Positions 1-11,058 are shown, counted from the stretch's first letter. The stretch is DNA of 64,000 nucleotides from Ulva prolifera (GCA_023078555.1 CM041200.1:3651921-3715920), one strand, 5' to 3'. Numbers and translations: made by a program. Notes: generated by a model not told the origin, from the sequence alone.

Positions 1-238
1 GTCCATGCACTGAAACAGTCCCAGCATATTTGTGCCGGTACACAACGGTGTTCAGCAGCCCTGCAAAGGAAGCGCAGAGTGTACGCGCGCTGTCTACTTG
101 CTGCCGGTTGACTAACGCATTCATGGTGTGGCCCGTTACATCGCGGATCTGCCGACGCCAATACCTCTTCACGATACGAAATACCGGGCGCCAGCGAATG
201 CATGCTTCTGCCACAATTGTGCAGTTGTGCGGGCACAT
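1..238 (-). CDS. unknown protein, partial, runs off the left edge
   Basis: A minus-strand frame stays open from about position 238 to the window edge. Its first in-frame ATG is at 238-236. The peptide is basic and helix-like, with segments such as WRPVFRIVKRYWRRQIRDVT and SARTLCASFAGLLNTVVYRH. I do not recognise a family. It lies head-to-head with the YchF gene that starts at 400, so the two could share a promoter. The ATG may not be the true start; the frame could equally be an internal exon beginning near a CAG at about 215. An open frame of this length can occur by chance, and the assignment rests only on protein-like composition and divergent placement. Confidence 0.3.
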   Translation of the reverse strand, partial: MCPHNCTIVAEACIRWRPVFRIVKRYWRRQIRDVTGHTMNALVNRQQVDSARTLCASFAGLLNTVVYRHKYAGTVSVHG

Positions 239-399
239 GCAATGTGCAAAGACTGCTTCTGCCGGTGATCTAATCGATACACATGGCGTCAGCTGCGTGT
301 TTCCTCCTCCCGCTGTCTGAGGGCCTCGTACTGAACTTGTTGAGCGTCGAGTTTGCCTTGCCTGTCTAGTTCTGAAAATATAAATCGTCCGAAGCTCCC

Positions 400-2577
400 A
401 TGTCACGCACCATGGTCACAAATAATGCACAAAGACAGTTGCTGTCACGTCTCGTGCAGCATAAGGAGCCTTTGGCTGTCGGCCACTTGAGGCCTCACGG
501 CCGTTGCTTGGCTGTGAAACGGTGTGGCAGCCTCTCTTGGAGTCAAGCGATCGCGACAGCGGCGATGACGTGCTGTCACCATTTGGGGATATTCACGTTT
601 TTTTGTGTGCTTCAATTGTGTTTAATAGAGCACGTTCGCTTGAGTCCGTAAACTGCACCCTGTGAGGTGTCCTTGGGTTGGAGAACAGAGCAGATTGAAA
701 GTTTCTCTGTGCTAGATTTGGCAGGGCCAATTGTGAACGTACCTACATCACTTCTGCATGATTTTCAGGCGGAATGTTTCTTCGTCAGCTCTCAAGACAG
801 GTATTGTGGGGCTGCCAAATGTGGGCAAGTCTACGCTCTTCAATGCTATTGTGAAGAATGGGGCCGCCCAGGCGGCAAACTTTCCCTTCTGCACCATCGA
901 GGTGGGCGTCTTACTGGGCAGTAGCCTGGCTGCATAATCGCCTGCACGTTCCTGAATTCTCGGTCCAAGTCTGCAGGTCCACACTGCTGCATTTTTGGGG
1001 CCATGCTTATGTGAGATGCAGCCACCTTGACATTCACATGCGCATGCAGCCCAACACTGGCATCGTCAGTGTTCCAGATGACCGGCTGCAGACACTGGCC
1101 ACTCTGTCGAAGACTGCAGCTTCAAATATCGTTCCCACTGCAGTGGAGTATGTCGACATTGCGGGCCTGGTCAAGTGCGCCACATGCATCACCTTTGACG
1201 TTCGTGTATTCAGCACAGCTGGTATGCATGGCTTGATCGCGCCTGTTGATCGAGGGCAACCAATGTATTGGCTTGCGCTCATAGTGTCCAGTACTGCAGG
1301 GGCGCCAGTAAAGGAGAGGGTCTTGGAAACCAGTTCCTTGCAAACATTCGAGAGTGCGATAGTCTTGTCCAGGTGCGCACTTCGGCGTCCGTTATTGCAC
1401 GCCGTTTCTCATCTTTGATACGTCCATCATGTATCCAGTCACTCCTCTAGCACAGCTGTATGCATATCCTGGGTTCAAGGGTATAGCAAGTACGGCGCTC
1501 GCCGGGTGTCTGCTTTACACATCCTTGCTTGAAGTGACCTGATTTGACGCTCACGAATGGGTCATCAGCGTTGCCGGTGAACAAAACGGTCGCCATGCTT
1601 TATTTTATATAATGGACTCCGTCTGGCGCATGATGCATGTGCATGCAGTCCAGCATCTCATCATCACTATGCCAATGAAGGCAACGATGCACATAGGTTG
1701 TCAGGTGTTTCGAAGATGAAAACGTGATACATGTTGAGGGCAAGATCTCGCCAGCTGATGATACTGATGTGATTAACTTTGAGCTTGCTCTAGCTGACGT
1801 TGGGCAAGTTGAGAAACGCCTGGCACGGCTCAACAAGGGCGCGCGTAAGACACCAGAAGAGAAAGCAGCTGAGGCTATGGAGAAGGAGACCCTGGAGGTC
1901 ATCTCTGAGGTCCTGGAAGCTGGGCAACCTGCCCGGGCTGCTGATCTGACAGCTGAGCAGAAGGATAGTGTCAAGCATCTGCAGCTGCTGACAATGAAGC
2001 CGCTGGTGTATGCTGCAAATGTTGCAGAGGACGAGCTGGCAGCGCCTGATGACAATGAGCACGTTCGGGTACAGTAAAGTCCAATTTTGCAACAGGTTCC
2101 CACAGTCAAAGGGTGTAGTTCAGGGCGTTTCGTGTTGCTTTACAGGCACTTCGAAGTGTTGCAGAGGACCATGGATGTGACGTTATCATTATCTCGGCTC
2201 AGGTAGAGGCGGAGCTAAACCAGCTCGAAGAAGGTGAAGCACAAGAGTATCTGGAGTCTCTGGGTGTCACTGAAGGCGGGTTAACTTCACTTATCCGGGC
2301 GACGTACAGTCAGCTCGGCTTGAAAACGTACTTCACCACAGGTGAGAAAGAGACACGAGCATGGACATTCAGGGAGGGGATGACTGCACCACAGTGCGCA
2401 GGAATTATCCACTCTGACTTCGAGAAACAATTCATTAGAGCAGAAACTGTAGCATTCACAGATTTCGTAGAGTGCGTAGGGTACGCAGGCGCAAAAGAAA
2501 AAGGCAAGCTTCGGCTGGAAGGGAAAGATTACATTGTTTCAGAAGGCGATGTGCTGCTGTTCCGGACGTCTGCCTGA
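400..2577 (+). CDS. ychF: YchF/EngD-type Obg-family GTPase/ATPase, probably organelle-targeted
   Basis: Six exons (400-521, 769-901, 1050-1174, 1300-1372, 1697-2068, 2146-2577) join in phase to 418 residues plus stop. YchF proteins are TRAFAC-class P-loop nucleotidases that bind ribosomes and prefer ATP in several species. The P-loop GLPNVGKST is in exon 2, [17 protein letters not shown] in exons 3-4, the NVIHVEGKI strand opens exon 5, and the C-terminal TGS-like domain ([20 protein letters not shown], ending SEGDVLLFR) is in exon 6. The first 41 residues are rich in R, K, L, H and lack acidic residues until Glu24, which looks like a transit peptide, and the ending resembles bacterial/plastid YchF more than cytosolic OLA1. 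The introns after exons 3 and 4 begin GTGCGC. A TGTAA lies 65 bases past the stop. Family identity is certain; plastid versus mitochondrial targeting is inferred. Confidence 0.95.
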
Positions 2578-2641
2578 AACAGCAGCTGACCCTCTTGATC
2601 TGAAACTGTATGCATGTCTATTTCAGACATCAGCGATGACA

Positions 2642-2646
2642 TGTAA
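2642..2646 (+). other. TGTAA poly(A) signal after ychF
   Basis: This TGTAA lies 65 bases after the ychF stop. It matches the usual chlorophyte polyadenylation signal, and the same word follows several other genes here. Confidence 0.5.
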
Positions 2647-2709
2647 TCTGCAGTACTTCGAATTTACCATAACACAACATCCAATCAGCGAGCGTTCCTG
2701 TTAAAATCT

Positions 2710-4270
2710 TCAAGCTCCCGTTTTTGCCTGCCTTGACTTCTTCTTTGGCTTCGCACCGTACTTTGCAGCCAGTGCATCAGCCATGGCATCCATCGCATTC
2801 GCACTCTGCACATTATACGTCTAACATCAGACCATGGTTAGTTTTGTGCGCTCTGATGTTGGTGATATGCCTAGTGCTACAGAGTAGTACCCGTTTTTGA
2901 ATTGCCATGACAAGATCGCCTTGTGGTGCAGAGGCTTTCTTTGGCTTCAATGGATCCTTTGGCCGCTTCTTCTTCGCTATTTTGGCCTTCCACTTCTTGT
3001 AGGCCGGGCTGTTGCTCAAATTCTCAGATTCGATTGCCTTATCAACAATGTCCATAAACCTGTGCAGGCGAAGAGCACAACTCATGTGAGCTTGGACGTG
3101 AAATCGTGCCTGTCACCAACACTCTGTATGACGGACGGCTTGATCTGAATTGCCACCCAAAACACGGTGAAATCATTGTTTGTTGCTCGTTGGCTGCGCA
3201 CCGATGGCTATCGATTGCCTCATCGCAGCAAGGGATGTATGCCATCACATTCACCATGTCGCCATTGAAGCGCTGGTAGAAGTCGAGAAGCTCACGTTCC
3301 TCTTCGTGAGAGCCACGATATTTATTGTGATAGTCCACGAGCTTGTCCTCAGTGATCTGCATTTGAAAATCGGTTGAACAACGGAAGTGCTCCGAATGGA
3401 TCCTGGATCAACAGTCATGGCGCAGGTTTGTATAAACCAGAAGCTGGGACATGCCTCTTCAAGTTGAGACTTGAAAAAATCATACAGGCTGTTGAAATCA
3501 CTACTATTCAATTCCTCAGCATCACCAACACTGCCGGTGTGGTCATAAACTTTGCGCCTGCATTGGCAGGTGTGAGATGCAATCTAACCTGATGTCCTTC
3601 ATGTGCTCAGCAAGGACAGATGGAAAAGGTTCGCGCACTTTTCAGGATCTGATAGGATGCTGTACACCCGTTGCAGCTGCTGAAACCTTTCCTGTGCATC
3701 TGGGGACGTGTTCTTGTCAGGATGAAGGTGAAGCGCAAGTCTGCGATAGGCTTTTTTGATGTCATCCTGCAGACTCTAGACTGTCGTGGAACTGACCTAG
3801 CAACATCGCAGCAAGGTTTGAGATTTAAGCTCAACGGAGCACTCGAGATCGTGTAGCCAAGAGAGCAAATCGCTTGCACATGCATCGGGCACTTGCATGT
3901 GATGTTAGGCCTAGCAACACACATGCCAATGACCAGCGCAGATTTCTACACTGCTGAATGCATGTACACGTTTGCGGTTGATGATGAGCTTATGTTCATC
4001 CTGTCCCATCACCATCAGAAGGAAAATTTGGAAACACAGCACAGGCAATTTCACATCGCTAGCAACCACAGACCTGCAGGCTACTGTGGCAATGGCAGGT
4101 CATAGGATAAAGAAGCGCACGGATGTAGCTTCTTCACTTACTCCTATAATCTGCACAGAGTCTCACGTCTTGCACAATGTTTAAGGCTGTGTGCCGTGGC
4201 GACGAATTTCCGGCATTGTTTTTGCGGTACACGGGCGACTAACCTCGTAAAGTGAAACCTCATCCTTCAT
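2710..4270 (-). CDS. DNAJC9: DNAJC9-like J-domain histone H3-H4 co-chaperone
   Basis: The gene starts at ATG 4270 (MKDEVSLYE) and ends with TGA at 2712-2710. Early exons are 4270-4244, 4150-4121, 3766-3639 and one starting at 3557, all joining in phase. They give helix I of the J domain (IIGVSEEAT), then [16 protein letters not shown] with the HPD triad, then [20 protein letters not shown]. Downstream pieces match the DNAJC9 middle and tail: [20 protein letters not shown], a lysine-rich block [17 protein letters not shown] at about 2960-3010, and a last exon ending [13 protein letters not shown]. In animals DNAJC9 recruits HSP70 to histones H3-H4 in the nucleus. Two introns begin GTGCGC. The exon edge near 3400-3470 is not resolved. 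Confidence 0.9.
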
Positions 4271-5351
4271 GCTGGGCCTACGTACGTAAGCAGCGCACAA
4301 TGTGGTGTCCTGATTCGACAGCTGACCGAGCACAGCTGCATCGAAGCCCGTATGCAGTTCAGCACCTGCAATCTCGGGTCAGAAATATGTTCCGAAACAC
4401 GCTGAAGTGGCAGACAATGGATGAAACGAGTGGTAAACATCTTGATGCAGTGGCATCCGGTTCCGTGTGTGCACTGGACAAGCACAATCATTCGTACCGT
4501 TTCGACGCATGCATATATGGCGCCAGCCGAGTGTTTCAGACACATCGCAGATTCAGCAGGAACGTGTGCACAGCAGAAATCGAGTGCATCTGGGAGCCTT
4601 GGCTGCTGCTTCAATATCATTACAGACTGAGAACACATGTCTGGTGCTTCAAGTGTGGGTGTGTGCATGCGGCAATCAGAGCACAGCTATCGCTTTCTGC
4701 AGGTTCCAAGAATATGTCATGATTCCATGTTATTACAGCTGAAGCAAGATACTTGCGACAGCCATCGGTCATGTAGAGCCTACAAGGTCGAACCACAAGC
4801 TGAGTCAGCCCCAGGGAATATCATACGAATGGCGCGATGTACCTTTCGGCTGGACCACGACATCACACATGAACATATTCACGCAGACGTGAACATCATT
4901 CTTGAATCAGACATGAATGAGAAAAGAGTATACCGGGCATGATGAGAGGAAGGGAGAACCTCAGCGATGACTTGTTTACTGCCATTGTGAACTATCATAA
5001 GACTGGCAGTCTGTATGAAGAGATGCGCAGCATCTTCTTCAGCTGCAAGCAGGTTGTGCAGTTGCTGTCTAGGGATCACAATAGCAATGATGACTGCATA
5101 ATTCTGGCACAGCCCGCTGTGCGCAACGTCTGATGAAACAAGCTCATAGGCCATACACGTTCTTGACTGGGTAGCTTGATCCTTGTACAGCCCAAGAGAG
5201 ACGGCTTGAAACTCACTCTGCTGGCTGTGAGTGGTAGCTTAGAAAGACCAGATGCTGCATAGACAGGCCTTCCAGTAGCAGAAAGAAGAAGTGCACGCCT
5301 TGATGACGGTGCGGGGATGAGGGAGAGGCATGGAACTCACATTCACGCGTT
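4271..5351. other. intergenic, no supported gene
   Basis: This stretch lies between DNAJC9 and SAP18, both on the minus strand. It has short open frames on both strands (for example 4939-5133 +), but none shows a known motif or joins to another exon. It should contain the DNAJC9 promoter and the SAP18 3' region. Confidence 0.5.
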
Positions 5352-6318
5352 TCATTTCCGACGGGACGCAAGGCCACGAGAACTTCCATTTCTCCGAGCA
5401 TCATCCCGGCTAGGTTGGCTAGACCTTAAACTGGGCGTTCTTATTGAAACATCCATGTAGTCACCCGTTTGGAATTTGATCAGCTTCAATGTTTTTGTGT
5501 CGTCTGGACCTCCTTGTGTCGAATGCACCGTGCCCACCTGTGCAAACCACACATGTTCTGGCGTTTGCGCTTGCAGAAATAAAAATGTGGCTGGCCGGGA
5601 GTGCCAAGAGCTGTTGTCCAGAGAGGAATACGCACCACCCTCATGACATTGTTGCCTCGTTTGTCTGGAAAGACAAGAGCAAACTCCATTGTCGCGTCCT
5701 TATGGCGTGCAACTGACTGTGTTTGTTTGACAAGATCCGCTAATTCTCGGAGATCCGCGTCCATCCATGTGTGGATGGACAACTCATTGGAAGGCATCGT
5801 TGCTTTGCGGTTGTTGTACTCCTGGATGTGATTGTGGCCCCCAGGTTTGGGAAACATGCGAAGCAGCAACGGACATCTCTGCACAGGAACTCCATTCATG
5901 AACGCCAGCTGGCACGTCCATCCTTTACTGGCCCATGGCTGTTGCTGTACCAGGTTGTGCATGCGCCACATCAGGTCTATGCCTACACAAACAGGTTCTG
6001 CCAATGCCATACGGGCAGACCAGTACTCCGAAATACCTGAGCAACTCCAATAACAAACTCGAGCCAAGGAAACCGATGATCGATGGTACAAAGGATGCAC
6101 AGGACGCTATCGCTTTGGACTCATGTGGAAGCACCGCTTCCGGCAATGGAAGCGATTGAACGGACCTTGCTACGATCTACATTTTCTTTAGGTGCACTGG
6201 CTTCTTTTGCAGCCGGCGCTTTCGCAGGAGGCTGAGATTCCGATGGCTCGTCTTCTCGCTGTCGTTTGTTCGGCTGCTCCCCATCTTCGGAGGTCCGTTT
6301 GACGGGGTCATTCGACAT
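5352..6318 (-). CDS. SAP18: SAP18-like Sin3/HDAC and exon-junction-associated protein
   Basis: Three exons (6318-6166, 5878-5636, 5537-5352) give exactly 193 residues, each intron in phase 0. SAP18 has a ubiquitin-like fold and works in the Sin3-HDAC corepressor and, with RNPS1 and acinus, in the nuclear ASAP complex. Exon 1 encodes a charged tail with a likely nuclear signal (PNKRQRED). Exon 2 carries the family core: RCPLLLRMF, then SNELSIHTWMDADLRELADL, then ATMEFALVFPDKRG. Exon 3 has TLKLIKFQTGDYMDVSI followed by a basic Ser/Arg tail. The ATG at 6318 is chosen because the codon before it in frame is GTG. The intron after exon 2 begins GTGCGT. Confidence 0.95.
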
Positions 6319-6763
6319 CACGCAAACACTTGCAGGTCACGTGAGTAAGTAATTCGCTTATGTGCGGCCCCGCTGTTAGCTGATCTGATGGATCTTGCTC
6401 AATGCAGACAGAGGACGCGAACAAGGGGCAATTGTTCTAGCGCATTCGTTGTGCAGACTGTTCTCGCATGTGTATGATGCAATCGAATAAGTGGAAGACC
6501 TCCACAAGGTTATGCTTATACGTTTGGGGACGACCTGCAAATATGCATGCTATGGCCCATGCACGCGGCCGTACGGCCACCCCCTCGCCCCGGGCCCCGC
6601 GCTCTCTTGTACATGACGGTTCCTTCCGCTATCTAGAATCCCAGATTGCCCCAGGCTCTATGCTGTCCAGCACGTGTGCCTTCCTTACGAGAGGGTGATA
6701 GGCACATCTCACTGGGGGTCAATGGGTCCGGACGGTCCAGAGAGGTCTCTGATGCCAAGTAAA

Positions 6764-6845
6764 TGTAAATCTGAATTTGCTTAGCCGTATCCTATTGGAT
6801 ACTGACAACACCGAGGTAACGGGACCATATATGCCGAATGTACTC
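6764..6845 (+). repeat. dispersed repeat A, copy 1 (truncated)
   Basis: The segment shares AAATCTGAATTT, GCCGTATCCTATTGGA and AACGGGACCA.ATATGCCGAA with 62915-62995. It lacks the stem-loop seen in the other two copies and diverges after GCCGAA. Confidence 0.65.
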
Positions 6846-6897
6846 TCTGCAGCATGCGGGCGTGCTGCACGCGGGCGTGCTGTTTGGGGCTCTTCTT

Positions 6898-6921
6898 GGG
6901 GGTGGGATTGGGTGATGGGGG
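6898..6921 (+). other. G-quadruplex-forming motif
   Basis: Four G runs (GGGGG, GGG, GGG, GGGGG) are separated by 1, 3 and 4 bases, which fits the canonical G3+N1-7 rule. It lies just after repeat A copy 1 and upstream of TAB2. A role is not shown by the sequence. Confidence 0.6.
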
Positions 6922-8275
6922 CGCGCGAGGCTGTGAAGTTGGGACTGGCGTGGCTGCGCCCGGCTCAGGTCCTGTGGTGGTGTCACGTCCCGCCTCAAGG
7001 GCTGTTCAACCTGCAGCATATAAACGTGGGTGCGTCTTCGACACACCAGGAGGAACTTGTGTAACAGGAGGCGTGCAGGGTCTGCTAGCTGTGCTGCGGA
7101 TTAGGGTACGCAGGGAAGGAGAGGCCGTCGGTATGTTGGATTTGTGCTGCAGAGAAGGTGTACGACTTCTGCAGCTAGCTACACGTGGAGGTCCCCTGAA
7201 GGGATTTTGCAGGTTCCCAGCTCATGGTTTCATCATGCTGGCACACCCGAGTCGAGCTTGTCCGGCGTAGGGACATGCATCAGCTGAGCCTGGTAGGACT
7301 ATAAGGATGACGCTGCCGCATTTCGTTCGTTCGACGGCGCTCGACACAAGTCAAAATGCACATAGATCATGCCTCCTGTTCTGTGGTTTGTTCACCTGAT
7401 CACCCACGAAGTTGCGTACTTGCTCTCTATGCTTGCAGTGCTGGGCGTTTATTGTACCCATGTATGAAGCAGGCTCTGTGTGCTTGATAGGCCACCATGT
7501 ACATGCTTCGGGTCACATATAACAAGCATACCGGTTGAATGCAAGATTGTTCTAGTTCGGTCCTGTCATGTTGCCGCTCCATACCACATGATATTGCACA
7601 CAGATAGCACAATGCTCCAAGAGCGTGATGACCGCAACTACGTGCACCGCACCGCACCCACACAGCCTGAGTGGATCACGAAAGATACACCACAGCTTGA
7701 GACCTCCGGCGGAAGGAGAGTGTGCACTGCATGAGCTTGCAACATGGCTATCAAAGCGTCCGCAATACCGGTGAGCAGTGTGGGCTATTCCCGGGAACGT
7801 GGATGAGCGCACGCCGATGGCGTGCTCCGCTCCATCTGGATCGTGACGCCGTTCGCTCAGAAGCACTGTCAACACTGAAGCACGTATTGTCGAGGAGTAA
7901 TGGCAGCTGTATCGATCACGGGTTCGTGCAGAATGTGGCAGTGTGGCTACTGTCTTCGTTCAGCGCTCAGACCTGCTGTTCTCTGCTGTCGTTACATGGA
8001 ACTGTGCAGGTTCGACAGTCCAGTCTAGACCTCCTGCGCGTGCACAGCGAAGGTGTGGTACGATAGGTAGTTGTGAATATATACTGCTTGCAACGTCGAA
8101 CTCCGAATGGCACATCTGAAGACACGGAACATTCAGGAAGATACCCGGGTAACGACCGCTACGGCCAACACAGGGTACATCACAGCATCTGCAGAGGTAA
8201 GGTACACGAGAGGCCCCAACAAAGTGAGCAGCAGAAGCTCTTGCGTATTTGTTTCGGAACTTTGCAGTGTGCTAC

Positions 8276-9352
8276 ATGTTGGCTTTGACGACACGCGCAG
8301 AGCCTCTAATCATGAAGGGTATCAGGCGGACGACCAGCATATGCACGAACGCCGCTGTGGCGACTCCAAGTAGGCAATGTAGGCGCCACAATCTTATACT
8401 TTTAGATCAGCATAGTCGGTGCATACGCGCACGCTGCGTTGCAGGCTCGACGGCCAGCGTCGAGCCCGCAGAGATCGACAACCCAGTTCCACAGAGCGAC
8501 GTTTGGGAACTCGACTTTTGCTCCCGTCCAATGCTGGACGTGCGGGGAAAGAAAGTATGGGAGCTTCTCATCACGGAACCATCAGGGAGGTGGGTTTATG
8601 CTAAGTATTTCCCTAACAACAAGATCAACAGCACAGAGCTCAAGGCTGCACTGAAGGAAGTCCTGGCTGAGAGAGGGGCACAAAAACCAAGCAGGGTGCT
8701 GTTCTTCCGAGGCCAGATGACAACCATCATCTCCAGGGCCTTGACGGATATGGACATCAAGGCAGTGCCAAGCCGGCGCTGCTTCACTCTGTTGAATCTC
8801 CTCGAGAAGCGCCTGGAGACCGTTTACAAGGAAGACGAGAGGTATTCCGAGAAAGCAGGCACAATGTTCCAACTCGATCTGGCACCTCCAGAGGACATTT
8901 CAGATGCACTACGCGGAGAGCAATGGGCATTTGTTCAACTGCCGTTGTCTGCCCTGATGGAAGAGATAGCTCCTGTGCAGCAACAGGAGTGCTTTGGGGC
9001 TGTTGTTCCAAATATTGAAGATCTGGGGCTGTCGCCGGACACTAATGTGCCAGGTGTTGCGGTGTTCAGCAAGCGGGCAATCCCGCTTGCAGCATGGACT
9101 AATGGTCTTGAAATTGCATGCATGAAAGCAGACACAGATCGATGCTGCTTGTTGCTCGAGGCAGGGGTCAGGGAGAGGTACCGGTACGGAGCTTGGCGTA
9201 GAACACCAGAGGCAACCACTGAAGCCAAAAGTTGGGAACAAGCTAAAGAAGGGAGCAAGGGGCTGCACTTCCTTGCAGTTCAAACTGGTCCTGATGCATC
9301 CGCTTGCTCAGGGCTTTGGGTAATGCAGGAAACAGGTTCTCCAGCAGTATAG
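8276..9352 (+). CDS. TAB2: Tab2/ATAB2-like plastid RNA-binding translation factor
   Basis: A single long exon, unusual here. Tab2 proteins occur only in cyanobacteria, algae and plants. In Chlamydomonas Tab2 is needed for translation of psaB (photosystem I), and the Arabidopsis protein also acts on photosystem II mRNAs. Diagnostic blocks in order are VWELDFCSRPMLD, GKKVWELLI, YFPNNKIN, RVLFFRGQM, KAVPSRRCFTLL, RLETVY, GEQWAFVQLP, GVAVFSKRAIPLAAW, RERYRYGAW and GLHFLAVQ. They cover the whole family length, so the gene looks complete. The frame is open further upstream, but the first ATG is 8276; a second at 8312 (MKGIRRTTS) is also a reasonable start. The first 65 or so residues are basic and Ser/Thr/Ala-rich, as expected for a plastid transit peptide. 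A TGTAA follows at 9397-9401. Confidence 0.95.
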   Translation: MLALTTRAEPLIMKGIRRTTSICTNAAVATPSRQCRRHNLILLDQHSRCIRARCVAGSTASVEPAEIDNPVPQSDVWELDFCSRPMLDVRGKKVWELLITEPSGRWVYAKYFPNNKINSTELKAALKEVLAERGAQKPSRVLFFRGQMTTIISRALTDMDIKAVPSRRCFTLLNLLEKRLETVYKEDERYSEKAGTMFQLDLAPPEDISDALRGEQWAFVQLPLSALMEEIAPVQQQECFGAVVPNIEDLGLSPDTNVPGVAVFSKRAIPLAAWTNGLEIACMKADTDRCCLLLEAGVRERYRYGAWRRTPEATTEAKSWEQAKEGSKGLHFLAVQTGPDASACSGLWVMQETGSPAV

Positions 9353-9799
9353 CAGACGGGTCAGTGCTCAATGTGCTAGTAAGTGTTGTGTGACATTGTA
9401 ATCCAGTGGCAAGGTGATCAGCGCATTTACCCACCAGTTCATCTGCGCACTGAGGAGTACTGCGACTGCTCCGGTGCTCGTGCATCAAATAGGGTAATAT
9501 AGTTCTGTTACTGTTGCCTGGTGACCATGCTCCAATTGTGGCATGCCATGATGTTCACAAGCGTCAGTTAACCAAACTTGTGCTCTCTTTGGCGTGACAT
9601 GTCTCGGCTGCTGTAGTGGCTGAAAGGGTTCTGGTCGTGACGAGATCCCGAATCAGTCTCGCGTGTTGAAGCGTTCCTGTCGATTCGCGCGATGATACTC
9701 GAATTTTTGTCCCAGGAGACACATGATCAATTGCCACAAGCCAGTGTTCACTTCTGCCTCCGTCGACTTCGATTCTCCCGCTCCTAAGTACATGTTCAC
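9353..9799. other. intergenic; probable promoter of the REX1 pair
   Basis: It holds the TAB2 poly(A) signal and then about 400 bases in which I see no coding exon or motif. It should include the promoter for the two REX1 reading frames. Confidence 0.4.
9397..9401 (+). other. TGTAA poly(A) signal after TAB2
   Basis: TGTAA 45 bases downstream of the TAB2 stop codon. Confidence 0.5.
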
Positions 9800-10242
9800 A
9801 TGGCACAGCTTCTCAGAGGGGTTCTGATTGAAAGGTGCCTGATCAATTTGGTCTCAGCCGCAACTTTGGTGAACATCACGGTCAAATCTCGCCACATTTC
9901 TGTTGTGCAGTGATATTCCGACGATAGCTTACATCACCTGGCTTGACGAGAAGCAGCCGCCAGGGTGTGATCACGGCATTATGGCTGCAATTTCGATGTT
10001 TTGCCATAGTATCAGAGGTGTTGTATGAAAGGCTGTTGATGGCGCGACTTTGCTCATGGGTGTCTACATGTGTCCTCGCCAATTGAATCAAGCCCGGTTT
10101 TTGCAGCAACAAGATCATCATCGAGCATTTGAGCGACAAACAAATTTTCATATACCAAGGAAAAGAGGACATGGTCCGGGAGCAAGTGAGGAAGTGGCAA
10201 CGATCCAACACCTACGAGAGTGCACAATTTGTACAGGCTTGA
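9800..10242 (+). CDS. TFB5: TFB5/GTF2H5 (TTDA) subunit of TFIIH; orthologue of algal REX1-S
   Basis: Three exons (9800-9834, 9911-9964, 10107-10242) join in phase to 74 residues, the normal size of this tiny TFIIH subunit. It stabilises TFIIH and stimulates the p52/XPB part during nucleotide excision repair. The order of blocks follows the family: MAQLLRGVLIE, then SDIPTIAYITWLDE, then NKIIIEHLSDKQIFI, then EDMVREQVRKWQRSNTYE. The usual Cys-Asp before the Pro is Ser-Asp here. Introns are 76 and 142 bases with GTGCCT and GTGTGA donors. In Chlamydomonas the REX1 locus encodes this protein (REX1-S) together with REX1-B. The same partner starts 43 bases downstream here, with no TGTAA between them. 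The gene is too short and too split to be found by simple open-frame searching. Confidence 0.85.
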
Positions 10243-10285
10243 TCAATCACAGTTCCGTTCGGACGTGTACATTAAGTGAAGAAGA

Positions 10286-11058
10286 ATGGCAATCAGCTCA
10301 GTGGGAGAGGCTGTACATGAAGTTCTGAGGGCCCAGACTCGAAGGGCTCACCTGTATGCAGCGTTTCAAACAGGTCAGTGTGGACCATGTGCATAAGATG
10401 TGATTCCACAAAACTGTCCCGTTCAGCACCACATCGCCAAGCTTGATTGTGTATGCAGCATTCCGGGAAATGTGCGCTACGAAGAACGAAGGGATGTACC
10501 TGAAGCTGCTGCCGCAGCTGACTGACGAATTTCGAACTGTTTCCGAAGTTGTTATAGCATGTGAGGAATTCTTGCTCAGTGAGGGGAAATCTGACCTTGC
10601 GAAGACTATCAGGCTAATTCAAGAGCAGGAGCGCGTAAAGCTGCAGGCCACTGTCAGCTTGCAAGCTCTCCAAAAAGCGCAGGCATTTGATACCTTGCCG
10701 TGGCAAAACGGCAGTGAAGCCGCATGGAGCGAACCAGATTCCATTTCATCCTCAGGTAAGGTTCATGCAGTGTGACTTGCTGTTGCTGATCATTCTTGCG
10801 CACTGCGAAAATCCAGCTTGGCTTGTCCTCAGAGCTGACACGTTTCTACTTGCTGCAGGACAGCCTGCCCATAGCGTACACAGTTGCTGCCACCAGCACA
10901 GCGGCGGACGCTCTGTCACAGATCCGTCACACATCACAGAACAGGAGTGGCATGGCGCTTGTTCAGAAGCTACAGCTGCGCTCGAGCATGCTGTAACTTG
11001 TATCAATGATGCGCTGGAGGAGATACGTTATGAAGAAGCAGAAGATGGCCTCATGTAG
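10286..11058 (+). CDS. REX1-B: REX1-B (Required for excision 1-B domain) DNA-repair protein
   Basis: Three exons (10286-10373, 10459-10755, 10859-11058) give 194 residues in phase. REX1-B was found in Chlamydomonas as one of two products of a locus needed for excision repair; the human homologue is REX1BD. The N-terminus AVHEVLRAQTRRAHLYAAF, the central helical part VSEVVIACEEFLLSEGKSDL followed by IRLIQEQERVKLQATVSL, and the C-terminal CINDALEEIRYEEAED are the family's conserved stretches. It is predicted all-helical. The ATG lies 43 bases after the stop of TFB5/REX1-S, and the intervening DNA has no poly(A) signal, so both may sit on one transcript. A TGTAA lies at 11210-11214. The biochemical role of the protein is not known. 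Confidence 0.85.

Larger units (their letters stand above)
6319..8275. other. intergenic, no supported gene
   Basis: About 2 kb between SAP18 and TAB2. It contains a fragment of a dispersed repeat (6764-6845) and a G-rich tract (6898-6921), listed separately. Open frames at 6854-7270 and 7722-8066 show no family features and no splice partners. Confidence 0.5.

Noticed and set aside
378..385. ATATAAAT as a TATA box for ychF
   Set aside because: It ends only 15 bases before the ATG, too close for a TATA-driven start with a normal leader.
4252..4722. 156-codon plus-strand frame
   Set aside because: It overlaps the DNAJC9 start region on the other strand, and its translation has no conserved character.
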